Under the pieces are notes generated by a model, which saw nothing but the letters and a program-made list of their open reading frames with translations, had not been told where the DNA came from and ran no database searches. From contig PUFA01000181.1 of NCBI GenBank assembly GCA_003508835.1, forward strand, positions 744,001-808,000: DNA of 64,000 bases. The letters are read 5' to 3'. The translations under genes and the position numbers were made by a program. The DNA comes from Eonycteris spelaea. Lineage: Eukaryota; Chordata; Mammalia; Chiroptera; Pteropodidae. Every line of letters begins with the position of its first letter. The first letter of the stretch is position 1. This document shows, in pieces, positions 51,500-63,906 of the stretch.

Positions 51500-52730
51500 C
51501 AGATACACATAAATAATAGAATAAAATTTCCTTTTATTAAGTGTAGAGGACTAAGGGAAATAATTGTTGCAGCTGAGATTCATTGATAGAAATATGGAAT
51601 CAGGGAAGGTAAGAAAGAACCATCTGGGATTGGATAGGAATTGGATGTATTAATATGAACTAATTAATTAGCTCTATTAATTAGAGCTAATTCCACAAGA
51701 CTCTGGTTTCAGTGAGACCCTAGTAGCAGTAAGCATACTTAGCACTGTGATCTTGAATTCCTCACTAAAAGGGACAAGAGCTCCTTAGAGGAATGGCTCA
51801 TTTTGTTGTGGGGACAGGGAACATAAAAGATAAACCTTAGAACACGTGACAGAATTAAAAAGTGCTTTAAAAAAAGATGCGGTCTGTCAGACAGACACCG
51901 CTTGAAGGGGCTCTCACTGGATAAATCTGGAACAATCTGAACATCAATATAAAGATATCAAGGGATTATAAGCTATTAAGTAAAATAGGAATCCATAATT
52001 TCCATAAGAGATGAGGATAGATGGATGAAAAGGGTGCCCTTTTTCTTAGAATGCTGACTGATAAATGTAAAAGGAATGGTAGATGTGGAAAATATCAACC
52101 TTTTGTAATCATCATAGAGAAAATTTGGGGGGCTAGAATCTCCAATAGTTGCTAAATCTAGTGGGAAAGTTTGATGAGCAGGATGTTTACATAATTTAAA
52201 AGTATCTTTACACAGATTGCTTCTTGGATACAAGGTAGGAATTTGTAGCTATAACTGAACATGTTGGGGAAAAAACAGTTCTTTAAGCAGGTGATAAAAA
52301 TTAGTTACACCAATAAGGAACAGACAGACATTGTATACCTCCATATAGGATATCCTGAAAAGGACACAATATCGTTCTTGTATTTTGGCCAGGGGTATAT
52401 AATCAGAATGTAATCCTGAAGAAATGTCAGCCAAGCACCAATTTAATAACATTCTATAAAATTCCGCAGTGTATTCTTCAAACACGCCAGTGTAATGAAA
52501 GACAAAAGTTAAGGAACAGTCCTACATTAGACGAGACTATTAAAACATAAGTAAGCACAATAAGTGATCCTGAAGAGAGGAAAAAACATGGTTAACATTA
52601 AATACTTCTATTTTTTGTGGTTTTAGACATGATAGACAAAATTTATATCATTTTAATTTGCTCACTTAATTTGATTATTACTAATAAATTTGGATTTTAA
52701 TAAATTATAGTCACTTTCTTGCTATTTAAA
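51500..52730. other. intronic stretch without a recognisable gene
   Basis: Contains a 10-bp-stem palindrome at 51666-51692. Positions 51780-52240 ('gcggtctgtcagacagacac', 'ggataaatctggaacaatct') form a moderately GC-richer stretch that may be an old repeat I cannot identify. No gene. Confidence 0.45.
51666..51692. repeat. short inverted repeat
   Basis: 'aattagctct' (51666-51675) and 'agagctaatt' (51683-51692) are exact reverse complements around a 7-base loop. Probably a local mutation product. Confidence 0.9.
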
Positions 52731-52734
52731 AACA

Positions 52735-52965
52735 ATTTTAGATTTGCAGATTTCAAAATAATAGTAAAGAGTTTTTCCTTACAACCTTCAAGGAGCTCCC
52801 CGAATGGTAACATGTTACATAACCATGATACATTTATCAAAACTAAGAAAATAAGAAGTCAACACTGATACACTCTCAACTTTATTCAGGTTTTCCCAGT
52901 TTTTCACTCTTCGGTTCTAGAATCTAATCCAGGATATTACATTGCAGTTAATATTTCTACTTTTA
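52735..52965 (-). repeat. L1M 3'-UTR fragment
   Basis: 'ccttcaaggagctccccgaa', 'catttatcaaaactaagaaa' and 'tctaatccaggatattacat' are the same antisense L1M 3'-UTR landmarks as at 12745-12980. Confidence 0.7.
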
Positions 52966-52984
52966 AATTAAGCTTTATCTTAGG

Positions 52985-53830
52985 CTAAATAAAGATGTAG
53001 CTGTTTAATGCAAAACAATGAAATTGGACCCTTACTTCATATATATATATAATAATTAATTCAAGATGGGTCAAAGACCTAAATGTAACAGTTAAACTAT
53101 AAAACTCTTAGAAGAAAACATAAGGGTAAATCTGAATGACTTTGCTTTTGGCAAAGGGTTCTTAGATGTGATGCCAAAAGCATGTGCAACAACAACAAAA
53201 TAGATAAATTGACTTTATTAAAATCAAAAACTTCTATGCTTTAAAACAGTGAAAGGACAACTGAACAGGAGAGAATACTTATAAATCATGTATCTAATAA
53301 GGAACTTGTGTCTAGTATATATAAAGATCTCTTACATCTCAGTAATAAAAAAGACAACCCAATTTAAAAATGGGCAAAGGATCTTAATTGACATTTCTCC
53401 AAAGAAAATGTACAAATAGTCAAGAAGCACATGAAAAGATACTCAACATCATTCACCATGAATCTTGAAAACACTGTGCTAAGTGAAAAGCCATTCACAA
53501 AAGACCACATATATGACTCCATTTATTTGAAGTGTCCAAAATGGGCAAATTTCTAGGGAGACAAAGTAGATTAGTTGTTGGTTAGGGCTGAGAGGATGCA
53601 GAAAAGGGATGAAGAGGGTAATAGCTAAAGTGGTACAGTTTTTTAATAGAGAAATTTTTTATTGTAAAATATACAAAATTTATCATTTAATCATTTGTAA
53701 ATGAATTTGGATGCAGGTTCTAAAATTAAAGTAATGTTTGCATATGTCTGTGAATATACTAAAAGCCATTAAATTGTACACATTGAAATGGTGAATTTTA
53801 TAGTATGCAAATTATATTTCATAAAGCTGT
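52985..53830 (+). repeat. L1 3'-part fragment in sense orientation
   Basis: 'gatgggtcaaagacctaaat', 'ataaaactcttagaagaaaa', 'ttaaaaatgggcaaaggatc' and 'acatttctccaaagaaaatg' are the plus-strand ORF2 end of L1. It then passes into a decayed 3' UTR ('tgggcaaatttctagggaga'). Confidence 0.85.
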
Positions 53831-55040
53831 TAGAAGAGAATATAGTTGTTAAACCTATTGATTAAAATCAAGACGCTCACAGATAGATAACCAGAGAATG
53901 TTTTGGGAAAATAAATTCATATTCAAGCAGAACTTAACATGGATAGATCTGCTTCAGCCTTTATAATAATAAGTGATACAAATTTCCATTAACCAATCCA
54001 CTAGTAATTGAACTTGGAATGTCATTAGTTATTCCCAGGACCCATTTAACAGAGTATCTTAAAGCAACTCTATTGAGGTATAATTTTATATATATGCTGT
54101 CTTTTTTTCAACAAGTTTCTAAGGTATAAGTTATATACCATAAGTTCTCCAACTTTAAGTATACATTTCATTGCTTTTTAGTAAATACGAGTTTTGCAGC
54201 TATCACCATAATCTAATTTTAGAACATTTTATCTTTGGCAATTTATTAAAGTCTGAATTGAACATGATTTCTTCCACAGATTATTTGAGGTGGTTCTGAC
54301 CCTTTTGCTAAACTCATTTTAAATATTTTGCAGCTATAATCTTATGCCTTATATATATATTCATAATCATAATCATTTTTTTAAAACACATAATGAGATT
54401 TTGGCTCTTCTTCCAAGAGATTTAAATACTCTGTGTCTGTTATATTTTTACTTTTTTCAGAATTTCAACAAGACGTAAATAATTAATTGTGATAGCATTA
54501 CAGCAGTCCTACCTTAATCCTGATAAGAAGTTGTTTACAATAGGCATGATTTATCATGTTGAGGAATTATATTTCGAATTTAGGTTTTCTAACGTTTGGC
54601 CTTCCTTGCAATTAAGTACATTAGAGTTGGGATCTTCTGCATTTTCAGCATTTTTGGAGTGTGTGTGGGTAGGTGTGTTTCTCCCTTTGAAATTTTTTGA
54701 AAAACCGTGATAAATTATTATATGTTTACTACCACTAAAATCATTTGAATGTCTGAGATTATTTTTATCCAAATTAAAATTTCTTTTAATGCCCTGTAAT
54801 ATTTGAATTTTAAATTTCATTTAGAATTCTCTTAGCTATATTTAGAAATGAAATTGGTACCTAACTTTCTACTTTGTGATGTTTGTAAAGTTTTAGTTAT
54901 TCGTTATACTGGCTTCATAATTAATGGCATAGCTTTTTTTTTTTTTTTTTTTTCTCCTTATTCCTGGATCGTTTCCCTGGTAAAAACTATTTTCTACTGA
55001 AGCTATTTCTTTATTTATTTTAATAATATTTTTTATTTTT
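53831..55040. other. intronic stretch; one old L1M 3' piece
   Basis: Positions 54060-54240 ('ctctattgaggtataatttt', 'ttagaacattttatctttgg') are an antisense L1M 3' end. A 20-base T run lies at 54934-54953. The 73-residue frame at 54489-54710 has no recognisable family. No gene is supported. Confidence 0.5.
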
Positions 55041-55329
55041 ATTTTTTACTCAAATTTATTGGGGTAACATTGGTTAATACAATTATATAATTTCCAGGTG
55101 TACATTGTAATTTGACATCTATATGTGTTATTGTGTGTTTTACCACCCAAAGTCCAGTTTCTTCAGCTGCCATATATTTGATCCCCTTTACCCAGTTCAC
55201 TTCCCCCTATGCCGCCATATTTGATCCCCTTTATACAGTCACCTATCTCATCTTCCCCCATCCCCTACTCTCTGGTAACCACAAGTCATTGTCCATGTCC
55301 ATGTCTCTGTTTGTCCTGTTCATTTGTTG

Positions 55330-58300
55330 CTTTTAGGTTTATATCCCACATTATAAGTGATACCATGTCATTTTCAGCAGTATTTCGTGTCTTCTTATGG
55401 CTGAGTAATATATTCCATTGTATATATGTTACCACAGCTTCTTTAGCCAGTCATCTATTGTAGGACTCTTCGGTTGCTTCCACGTCCTGGCCACTGTGAA
55501 TAAAGCTGCTATGGACATCAGTGTGCAAATATCTTTTCGAATTTTGGTTTTCAAGTCTTTGGGGTAAACCCAGTAGAAGGATTGCTGGACCACATGGTAG
55601 ATCAATTCTTAGTTTTTTGAGGAACCTCCGTACTTTTTTTTCCATAGTGGCTGTAGCAATTTGCGTCCCACCAGCAGAGTATGAGGGTTCTTTTTCTCCA
55701 CATCCGCCAACATTTGTTACTACTTGTCCTATTGATTATAGCTATTCTAACAGGTGTGAGATGGTATCTCATTGTGGTATTGATTTGCATTTTCCTAATA
55801 GCTAGCGACGTTGAGCATCTTTTCAAATAGTTGTTGGCTATTTTTATGTCCTCTAAGGAGAAGTGTCCAGATCCTCTGCCCATTTTTTGATTGGATTGTT
55901 GTTGTTGTTGTTATGTTGTTATGGAGTTGTAAGAGTTGTTTGTATTTTGGATATTAGGCCCTTATTGAGTCGTTGCTTGCAAATATATTTTCCCATTCGG
56001 ATGTTGTCTGTTTACGTTGTTGACGATTTCTTTTGCTGAGCAGAAGCTTTTTAGTTTGATGTTCATTCATTTATTTTTGCTTTTACTTCTCTTGCCTTTG
56101 TGGTCAAATTCATAAAACCTCTTTAAGTCCAAGGTCCTTGAGTTTAGTTCCTATATTTTCTTCTATGCATTTTATTGTTTCAGGTCTTATATTCAGGCCC
56201 TTAATCCATTTTGAGTTAATTTTGGTGTGGATGATAGACAACAGTCTAGTTTCATTCTTTTGCAGGTGGCTTTCCAGTTTTCCCAGCACCATTTATTGAA
56301 GAGGCCTTTCCTTTCTCCACTGTATGTTTTTGGCTTTTTTGAAAATTATTTGCCCATATAAATATGGGTTTACTTCTGGACTCTCGATTCTGTTCCACTG
56401 GTCCGTGTGTCTGTTTTTCTGCCAGTGCCATGCTGTTTTGATTACTGTCGCTTTGCAGTATAATTTGAAGTTGGGCAGAGCGATGCCTCCAGCCTTGTTT
56501 TTTTTTCAGGATGGCTTTGGCAATTCAGGGTCTTTTGTGCTTCCATACAATCTGATGATTTTTTGTTCTATTCTTTAAAAAATGCCATGGATTTTGATGG
56601 GGATTGCATTAAATCTGTATAATGCTTTAGGTAATATGGTCATTTTAACTATGTTGATTCTTCCAATCCAAGAATGAAATCTTTCCATTTCTTTGTATCT
56701 TCTTGATTTCTTTTAATAGGTCTTATAGTTTTCATATAGTCCTTCACATGTTTCGTTAATTTATTCCTAGGTATTTTATTCTTTTTGTTGCAATTGCAAA
56801 AGGAATTATTTTTTCCACTTCTTTTTCTGACACTTCATTATTAGAGTATAGGAACACTATGGATTTTTGAACATTGATTTTGTATCCAGAAACTTTACTG
56901 TATTTGCTTATTGTTTCTAGTGTTCTTGTGGAGTCTTTAGGGTTTTCTATATAGAGAATCATGTCATCTGCAAATAGTGACAGTTTGACTTCTTCATTTC
57001 CTATTTGGATGCCTTTTATCTTTCTCTTGCCTGATTGCACTCTAGGACCTCCAATGTTATATTGAATAACAGTGGCGATAGTGGACAGCCTTGCCTTGTT
57101 CCTGATCTTAGAGGGAAGGTTTTTAGTTTTTCACCATTAAGTATAATGTGGCTGAGGGTTTGTCATATATGGCCTTTATTATGTTAAGGTACTTTCCTTC
57201 TATACCATTTTGTGAAGGTTTTGATCATAAATGGATGCTGTATCTTGTCAAGGCTTTTTCTGCATCTATTGATGATCATATGATTCTTATTTTTTAATTT
57301 GTTTATGTGGTGTATCACATTAATTGATTTGCATGTTGAACCATCCCTGTGCCCTGGGATGAAGCCCACTTGATGTGGTATAATCTTTTTAATATGTTGC
57401 TGTATTTGGTTCGCTAGTATCTTATTTAGGATTTTTGCATCTGTGTTCATGAGAGATATTGGTCTGTAGTTTTCTTTTTTTGTGTTATCTTTACCAGGTT
57501 TTGGTATCAGAGTAATATTGGCCTCATAAAATGAGTTGGGAAGTATTGCCTCCTCTTCGATTTTTTGGAAGAGTTTGAGGAGAATAGGTATTAAATCTTC
57601 TTTGAATGTTTGGTAGAATTCACTGGTGAAGCCATCTGGTCCTGGACTTTTACTTTTTGGTAGGTTTTTGATGATTGTTTCAATTTCCATACTGCTGATC
57701 AGTCTATTTAGATTTTCCAGTTCTTCTTGATTCAGTCTAGGAAGGTATTTTTCTAAGTACTGGTCCATTTCTTCTAGGTTATTAAATTTGTGTTATATAC
57801 TTTTTCATAGTATTCTTGTATGATCCTTTGTATTTCTGCATGTCTGTTAATTTCCCCTTTTTCCCTGATTTTGTTTATCCTTTCTCTTTTTTCTTTAGTG
57901 AGTCTAGCCAGGGGTTTGTCAATTTTATTAACCTTTCAAAGAACCAGCTCTTTGTTGCATTTATTTTTTCTATTTTTTTGTTTTTTTGTTTTCAATTTCA
58001 TTTATTTCTGCTCTAATTTTGATTTTTTTTCTTCTGCTGACTTTAGGCTTCATTTGTTCTTTTTTTCTGTTTTTTTAAGATGAAGCGTTAGGTTGTTTAT
58101 TTGGGCTTGTTCTTGTTTTTGGAGGTAGGCCTGTAATGATAGAACTTTCCTCTTATGACCGCTTTTGCTGTATCCCAAGTTTTTATATATTGTGCTATCC
58201 TTATTATTCGTTTCTATGTATCTCTTCAGTAACATGTTGTTTAATCTCCGTGTATTTGTGGTTCTTCCTGATTTCTTTTTGCAGTTGATCTCTAGTTTCA

Positions 58301-58985
58301 GAGCATTGTGATCAGAGAATATGGTCGGTATGATTGCAACCCTCTTATATTTGTTGAGGCTATCTCTGTGTCCCAAATAATGTGGTCAATCCTTGAGAAT
58401 GTTCCATGTGTACTAAAGAAGAATCTGTAAGCAGCTGTTTGGGGAAGAAAGGCTCTGTAAATGTCAATTATGTCCATTGGTCTAATGTATCATTTCCTTA
58501 TGATTTTTCATTTAGATGGTCTATCCATATCTGACAGTGGGGTATTTAGGTCCCCTACTATGATAGTGTTTTGGTCTGTTTCTCCCTTTAGTTCTGTTAG
58601 TAATTGCTTTACAGATTTTGGGACTTCCTGATTGGGAGCATAGAATTAATAAGTGTATGTCTTCTTGGTGCATGATTCCCTCTATCATTATGAAGCGTCA
58701 CTCTGTATCTTTCGCTACCTTTTTTATTTTGAAGTCTATTTTGTCCGATATTAGTACCGCTACTGCCTTTTTCTCTGAATGCCATTTGCTTGAAATATCA
58801 TTTTCCACCCTTTCACTTGAGTCCATATTTGTCTTTGGAGCTGAGATGTGTCTCCTGGAGGTAGCATATGGTTGGGTTTTGGTTTTTTGATCCATTCTGC
58901 AACTCTGCGCCTTTTTAATTGGTGAGTTCAGACCATTTACATTAGGGTGATTATTGAAGATATGAGGTCTTCTATAGCCATTTTA
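55330..58985 (-). pseudogene. L1 ORF2 pseudogene (endonuclease-reverse transcriptase), copy B
   Basis: The longest coding remnant in the window (57184-57768, 194 residues) covers the RT domain, with [28 protein letters not shown] and [20 protein letters not shown]. The FADD catalytic motif follows in 56756-57040. The endonuclease side has LISDKIDFKIKK at 58698-58895. The C-terminal part (55602-55883) has [12 protein letters not shown]. Several single-base indels and the roughly 70-bp C-terminal deletion break it. Confidence 0.88.
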
Positions 58986-59519
58986 TCTCTTGCTTTCTGG
59001 TAGCTCGGTGTTTCATTGCTTCTTTGTCCTTGTGTTTCTGTTTTCTTTATTTTGGTTTGGCTTTATAGATTTTCCCTCTGGTTCTTCTTGTTTTATGTTA
59101 TATACTTCAGTTCTGAATCTTGATTTGTGGCTACTATTACGAATGTGTAAAGGATGGTTATATATAAACAGTTTTCTGTTTCTCTGAATGTGCTTTATCG
59201 CCATTCCTCTTTGCAAATATGGATCTTAAGTCTTCCCCTTTTCAGTCATTGTTATTTCAGTTTGTCCCAATTTATACTGAACGTTCAGTACTATCTTGCT
59301 TTAGCAATTCTTTTCTTATTATTCAAGGCTTATAATGCCCTGTTCTTAGTAAGGATTGCACTCTTCTGCTTATTTGCCTGATAGTCACTTTACTCCTACT
59401 TATATTTATTTTTTTTGTCATTTTTGAGGTGAGCTGACCCCTTGAACCTCTTTCAAGATTTCCTGTAGTGCAAGTCTTGTAGTGGAGAATTCCTTCAATT
59501 TTTTATGTGTGGGAAAGGT

Positions 59520-60470
59520 CTTAATTTCTCTTCATATCTAAAGAATAGCTTAGCTGGATACATTATTCTAGGCTGGTAGTTCCTTTCACTTAATAGTTTA
59601 AATATTTGATTCCATTCCTTTTTTGGCTTGTAAGGTTTGCTGTAAAGAAGTCCAAGGATAACCTAAGGTACCATTATAAATTCTGTTTTATAAAATACCA
59701 TTATCTCCTCCCTGTGAATTCTAATTTTGTCATTGATTTTTAATAAACTTTAATACATTGTGTCTTTGGTGAAGGCCTTTTTAGGTGAGATAATTGGGTA
59801 TTCTGTTAACTTTTTGAATTCCAAGCTCCAGCTCATTCCTTAGATTTGGGAAATTCTCATCCACTAATTGTCCAAAAATACTTTCTAGTCCTGCTCCTTT
59901 TCCTCGCCTTCAATAATGCCTATTTTTTCTAATGTGTCCTCTCCTGTGGTATCAACTAGTTCTTGAATTTCTCTTTCATTATTTTTCATTCTTCGGTTTC
60001 TCCGCTTTTCCTTCTGAATTATTTCTAAATTTCTGTCTTCGATATCACTGATCCTTTCCTCCATTTGGTCGCTCTATTTCTCAAGCTGCTATTTCATTTT
60101 TCTACTCTTGCAATGTGTTTTTTACACTGCAGAAGATCTATTCTGTTTTGGAGGGTTGTTTGTTTGTTTGTTTTTTTTATTGAGAGCTCCAGTCTCATTG
60201 CTGCTGCTCATCTAGTTTTTTCAGTTCCCGAAATTGTTGACATTACTCATTTCTGAACTCACTTGAGGTTTTTCAAAAGTACCATCCTGAATTCTCTATC
60301 ATTTAAGTTACGTATTTCTATGTCTGTAAAGCTTATTTTCTGAGATTTTTGTCTTTCTTTCTGAGAACACCTTGTCACCTTGGTTATTCATGGTGTTTAA
60401 TGGACTATTTTCTCCAGGTGGGCATTAATGGAAGTGTTTTCTGCTATTTTTCCAGAAAGAAGATTTATTA
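59520..60470 (-). pseudogene. L1 ORF1 pseudogene, copy B
   Basis: By position and by antisense landmarks ('cattgtgtctttggtgaagg', 'gtcttcgatatcactgatcc') this is the ORF1 RNA-binding protein relic. It is clearly less similar to copy A than ORF2 is. No continuous frame. Confidence 0.62.
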
Positions 60471-61135
60471 TATAAAGGCTCTCTTTAGCCTGCTGCAAAG
60501 AAGGTGCTTTTCTTTTGGTTTCTAGTAGGTGACATCTAAGCCTCTTGGATCCTTGCCTTTATTAATAAAGCCTAAATAATGTCTTCTTTATTTTCTTTTA
60601 GATATTTAATCATGCTTGCTACCCTCAGTTTCAATCCCTGTCAGTATCAGTGACAGTCTCAGCAGTGTTTCTCAGATTCCCATGGGGCTCCTCAGTGATT
60701 GGTTTCAGAGAGTATGGGGGGAGGACCTTTCTGGATTGGGATTGGGAGATGAAGCTCAGTCTGATTTTGCAACCATGCTGGTAAAAATCAACTGTTGTTT
60801 CTCTGTGCTCCCGTCCCAACTTCTCTGTTTTTCTGTTCTGTGACTTGGCCCTGCCACCAGCTGCATGGAACTCACAGCACCTTTAGGCAGGGCTATTCAG
60901 AGAAGTCACTGCACCTTTTCCCCTCTGCCTCCCTTCTGCAGAGAGCTACTAGAGGCAGTTTCTTTTATTTCTCCCAGTCCACTGCCTGACACCCAGAGTT
61001 CTGACCTATGGTAGCTCTTATGCACAGATCCTATGCTCAGATGTGTGGTGTGCAGTTTGGGTGTTTTTTGTTGTGTTTTAGATGTTCAGCTTATTGTTGT
61101 TTCAAGGAGAGAGATGTGAGGACATCTCTCACTCC

Positions 61136-61539
61136 TCCATGTTTCTCTGCAATATAGCTCCACTAAAGATTTTTAAAGATAATTTAGTTCTGTTCTTCTC
61201 AGTCTGCCACCATTCATTGTCCATTTCATTGAGATTTCAAAACGTATTAACGTACGCTTGTATATACAAGTTTTGTTTTGTCTCTTCATCTATAGTACTA
61301 TTTAAATTTTCTATATTATTCCTCTCAACTAGACCAAAGATAAACCTGCTTTTTTTCTTCCCAAAGTACCAACTCCTGGATAATTTGATACATTTTGCTA
61401 TATAGTTATCATTTTTTAAAAACCATGTTGATGTCCTTTTTTTCATCATGGTATGCTTAAAATGATTTTATTGTCAGAGAAATGATTACCCAGTTCAATT
61501 CGTTAATTTCTACAATCGTTCGTTCTTTGTTGTTTTTAG
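61136..61539 (+). other. TAOK1: end of TAOK1 intron 2, with splice acceptor
   Basis: Short unique stretch between L1 copy B and the next exon. The last bases form a T-rich tract and AG acceptor ('ttgttgtttttag', ending 61539). The L1 5' end thus lies only about 400 bp from a constitutive exon. Confidence 0.8.
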
Positions 61540-61613
61540 GCAACGAGATGTGCGTACCAACGAAGTGGTGGCTATCAAGAAAATGTCTTACAGTGGAAAA
61601 GCAGTCTACTGAG
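61540..61613 (+). CDS. TAOK1: TAOK1, second coding exon (codons about 45-68), with two apparent 1-base insertions
   Basis: Encodes the second part of the kinase N-lobe. The stretch TNEVVAIKKMSYSG is readable in one frame and contains the VAIK lysine (Lys57 in TAO1 numbering), which anchors ATP phosphates. Flanks are AG at 61538-61539 and GT at 61614. The exon is 74 bases where 72 (24 codons, phase 0) are expected. An extra A appears near 61542 ('gcaacgag') and another in the A run at 61597-61600 ('ggaaaagc'). As written, translation in phase 0 from the previous exon would be lost. Because the surrounding bases are so conserved, I read this as assembly error rather than a pseudogene. The donor 'gtcggt' has an unusual C at +3. 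Confidence 0.9.
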
Positions 61614-63906
61614 GTCGGTGTGAAATATGTATGTTCTTACTGTTATGTTAGAAAACAACATACTGTTTTTGATTAGGGGTAGGTGGGAATTTTTTCCAAA
61701 ATATACATAAGGAAAAGTGTACAAATATTAAGTGTATATCTAAAGTGAATTTCTTTTCACATACTGAATGTACCCATTTTAACTTGTACCTAGAGCCATA
61801 AACAGAGCATTTACTGGCCATCACAAAAGCCTCCCAACTTGTGCCTCTACTTACAAATTTTTTAAAGCTGTGGTTTAATATATTATTCTATCTTTATCAT
61901 AGACTGTCAGTTTCCATAGTAGTAAACTAGAATAAGATGTATTTGACAGTAAATATATTGGATGTAATTTTTAATGGTTTAGGAGATTGTTTCAGCACTG
62001 TTTTAATCTTTATAAACAACAGGCAGTATATATTAGTCTGATAAATAAGCAGTGTGTAATAATCTGAAAAACCAAATGTAAAATTGATACTATGTTTGAG
62101 TGTACTTTAGTTTGCTAATATTCTGATTGGTTCTTTTTTGAGGTTGTTTATTTTATTTAATTTTTAATAAAATGCAGTCTACTTCCTAAATCTAGGATCT
62201 GTCAGTCTTTAATTTTTAAAAAAATTATAATTATTTTTATTGTGGTAAAATACATAAAACAAAATTTACTATCTCTACCATTTTAAGTGTATACAGTTCA
62301 GTGGCATTAGTACATTCATGTTGCTGTACAACCATCACCACCATTCATCTCCAGAAATCCTTTCATATAAATAATAACTCCCCATTCCCTTCTTCCCAAG
62401 CCCCTGAAAATCGCCATTCACATTCTGTCTCTGTGAATTTACTACTTTAGGTTAATTCATATAAGTGAAATAATACAGTATTCATGCTTTCATGACTAAC
62501 TTATTTCACTTAACGTCCTCAAAGCCCATCCATGTTTTAGTGTGTGTCAAAATTTCCTTCATTTTAATGTTAAAATATTCTCTGTGTTTTGTGTGTCTGT
62601 GTATATGTGTATAAAACATACCACATTTTGTTTATCCATTCATTTGCCTGTCAATGGACACTTTGATTCCTTTACCCCTCGGTTATTGTGAATAATGCTG
62701 TTATGAACATGGGTTTATACAAATATTTCTTTGAGTCTCTGTGCTCAATAGTTTTGGGTATATGCCCAGAGGTAGAATTTAAGTCTTTAATTTTTAAAGA
62801 TTTTTATTTTCTACTTTTTTGGAATGCCTTTATTTTTATGGTAAATCTTGTTTTTGTGATCATACTATGGGTATGATAACACTATTATTATATCACTGTT
62901 TCATCATTTCGATACCTAAAAATTACCATTTTTATATTTACTCTAATTTTATTTGCTATTCTATGGCACAACTTTAGAACTAGCTTTCACAGGCCAACTT
63001 GTGCTACGTTGGAGTCTGATTAGTCACAGAACAGAAAGTTTCATTTAGGGCATCATCTTTTCACATCTAATATTAACGTCCTTGTGAAAGTTTTTAATGT
63101 TGGAGAATACAAGTTTTTATTTTTATTTTTTAAGAATTTGTCTCCCAGAGCATTCAGATTTGAAATTTAAAGCCCATGAAACATTTTCTGAATTTACCAT
63201 CTTATATCATATACATTTGATATAAAACACCGTGAACTTATTTTGCTGTATTTGTTGAGGGCTTGTGAAATAACGTAGGAGTTATATGCTTATAGTAACA
63301 AAACATTTTCTGTTACGATAGTTTACCTGCCTTTAGAAATATGGCCCAAGTCAGTGGTAAAGCTTGAAAAAACTAAAACAAGAACAAAAAGTAAATTCCT
63401 GCTTCTCATCCCACACCAATTAAGCCTACACACCCAAGGACCTGTGATTTTAGAGTTCCTTGATTACTTCTAAGAGTAACTATGTTTAGGAATATGGCTT
63501 CAGTATATCATGTATGACCAGTGGTTTATCTGTATTGCCTAGTAGGTGTCAATGAGAAAAGCTCTTAGTAAATGAGTAGGAAATGTTTTTATAATTCCTA
63601 TTTTTTCTGTTAACTTTCCTGAGTAATAGCTAATTGTTCACTAGCATTTTAAGTCTCACTGATTATGTTTTATCAGACTAAAATTTCCACTTGAATAATT
63701 TTATAAATTATATAATTGAGTTGTAAACTATATGAATGTAATTTCTTTTAAAACTTGATATTTTGACATTTAACCTGAATATGACAAATAGAGCAAAGTT
63801 AATTTTCTTGTTGACCCTTAATTAAGTAATTACTTTTTTCTTAGTAAGTTTGTAAGGAAAAGCAGCTGTTCATCATTTTTCCTTTACTCCTTTTTTCTTC
63901 CCACAG
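61614..63906 (+). other. TAOK1: TAOK1 intron 3
   Basis: 2.3-kb intron from 'gtcggtgtg' to 'cttcccacag' (acceptor AG 63905-63906), preceded by a good pyrimidine tract ('cctttactccttttttcttc'). It contains an L1M 3' fragment at 62215-62790. The rest (61614-62210 and 62795-63906) is unique AT-rich DNA apart from a weak LINE-like trace at 61695-61860. Confidence 0.88.
62215..62790 (-). repeat. L1M 3'-end fragment
   Basis: Antisense landmarks in order: 'attgtggtaaaatacataaa', 'gtatacagttcagtggcatt', 'ctgtacaaccatcaccacca', 'gcccatccatgttttagtgt', 'gtgaataatgctgttatgaa'. These cover the 3' UTR and the ORF2 C-terminal end. Confidence 0.88.

Larger units (their letters stand above)
55045..61135 (-). 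mobile_element. near full-length L1 retrotransposon, copy B
   Basis: About 6.1 kb on the minus strand with the same layout as copy A: 5' UTR about 60480-61135, ORF1 remnant, ORF2 remnant, 3' UTR ending near 55045. The 3' UTR ('attggggtaacattggttaa', 'tttccaggtgtacattg') differs clearly from that of copy A and resembles bat L1 3' ends. Copy B lacks about 70 bp of the ORF2 C-terminal region that copy A has (21512-21583, breakpoint near 55375). The ORFs are broken. Confidence 0.9.

Noticed and set aside
51237..51510. Arg/Glu/Gly-rich minus-strand proteins
   Set aside because: They are translations of the polypurine strand of a simple C/T tract.
57184..57768. An active reverse transcriptase gene (194-residue open frame)
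   Set aside because: It is a fragment of L1 ORF2 without the endonuclease or C-terminal part in frame. The element as a whole is broken.
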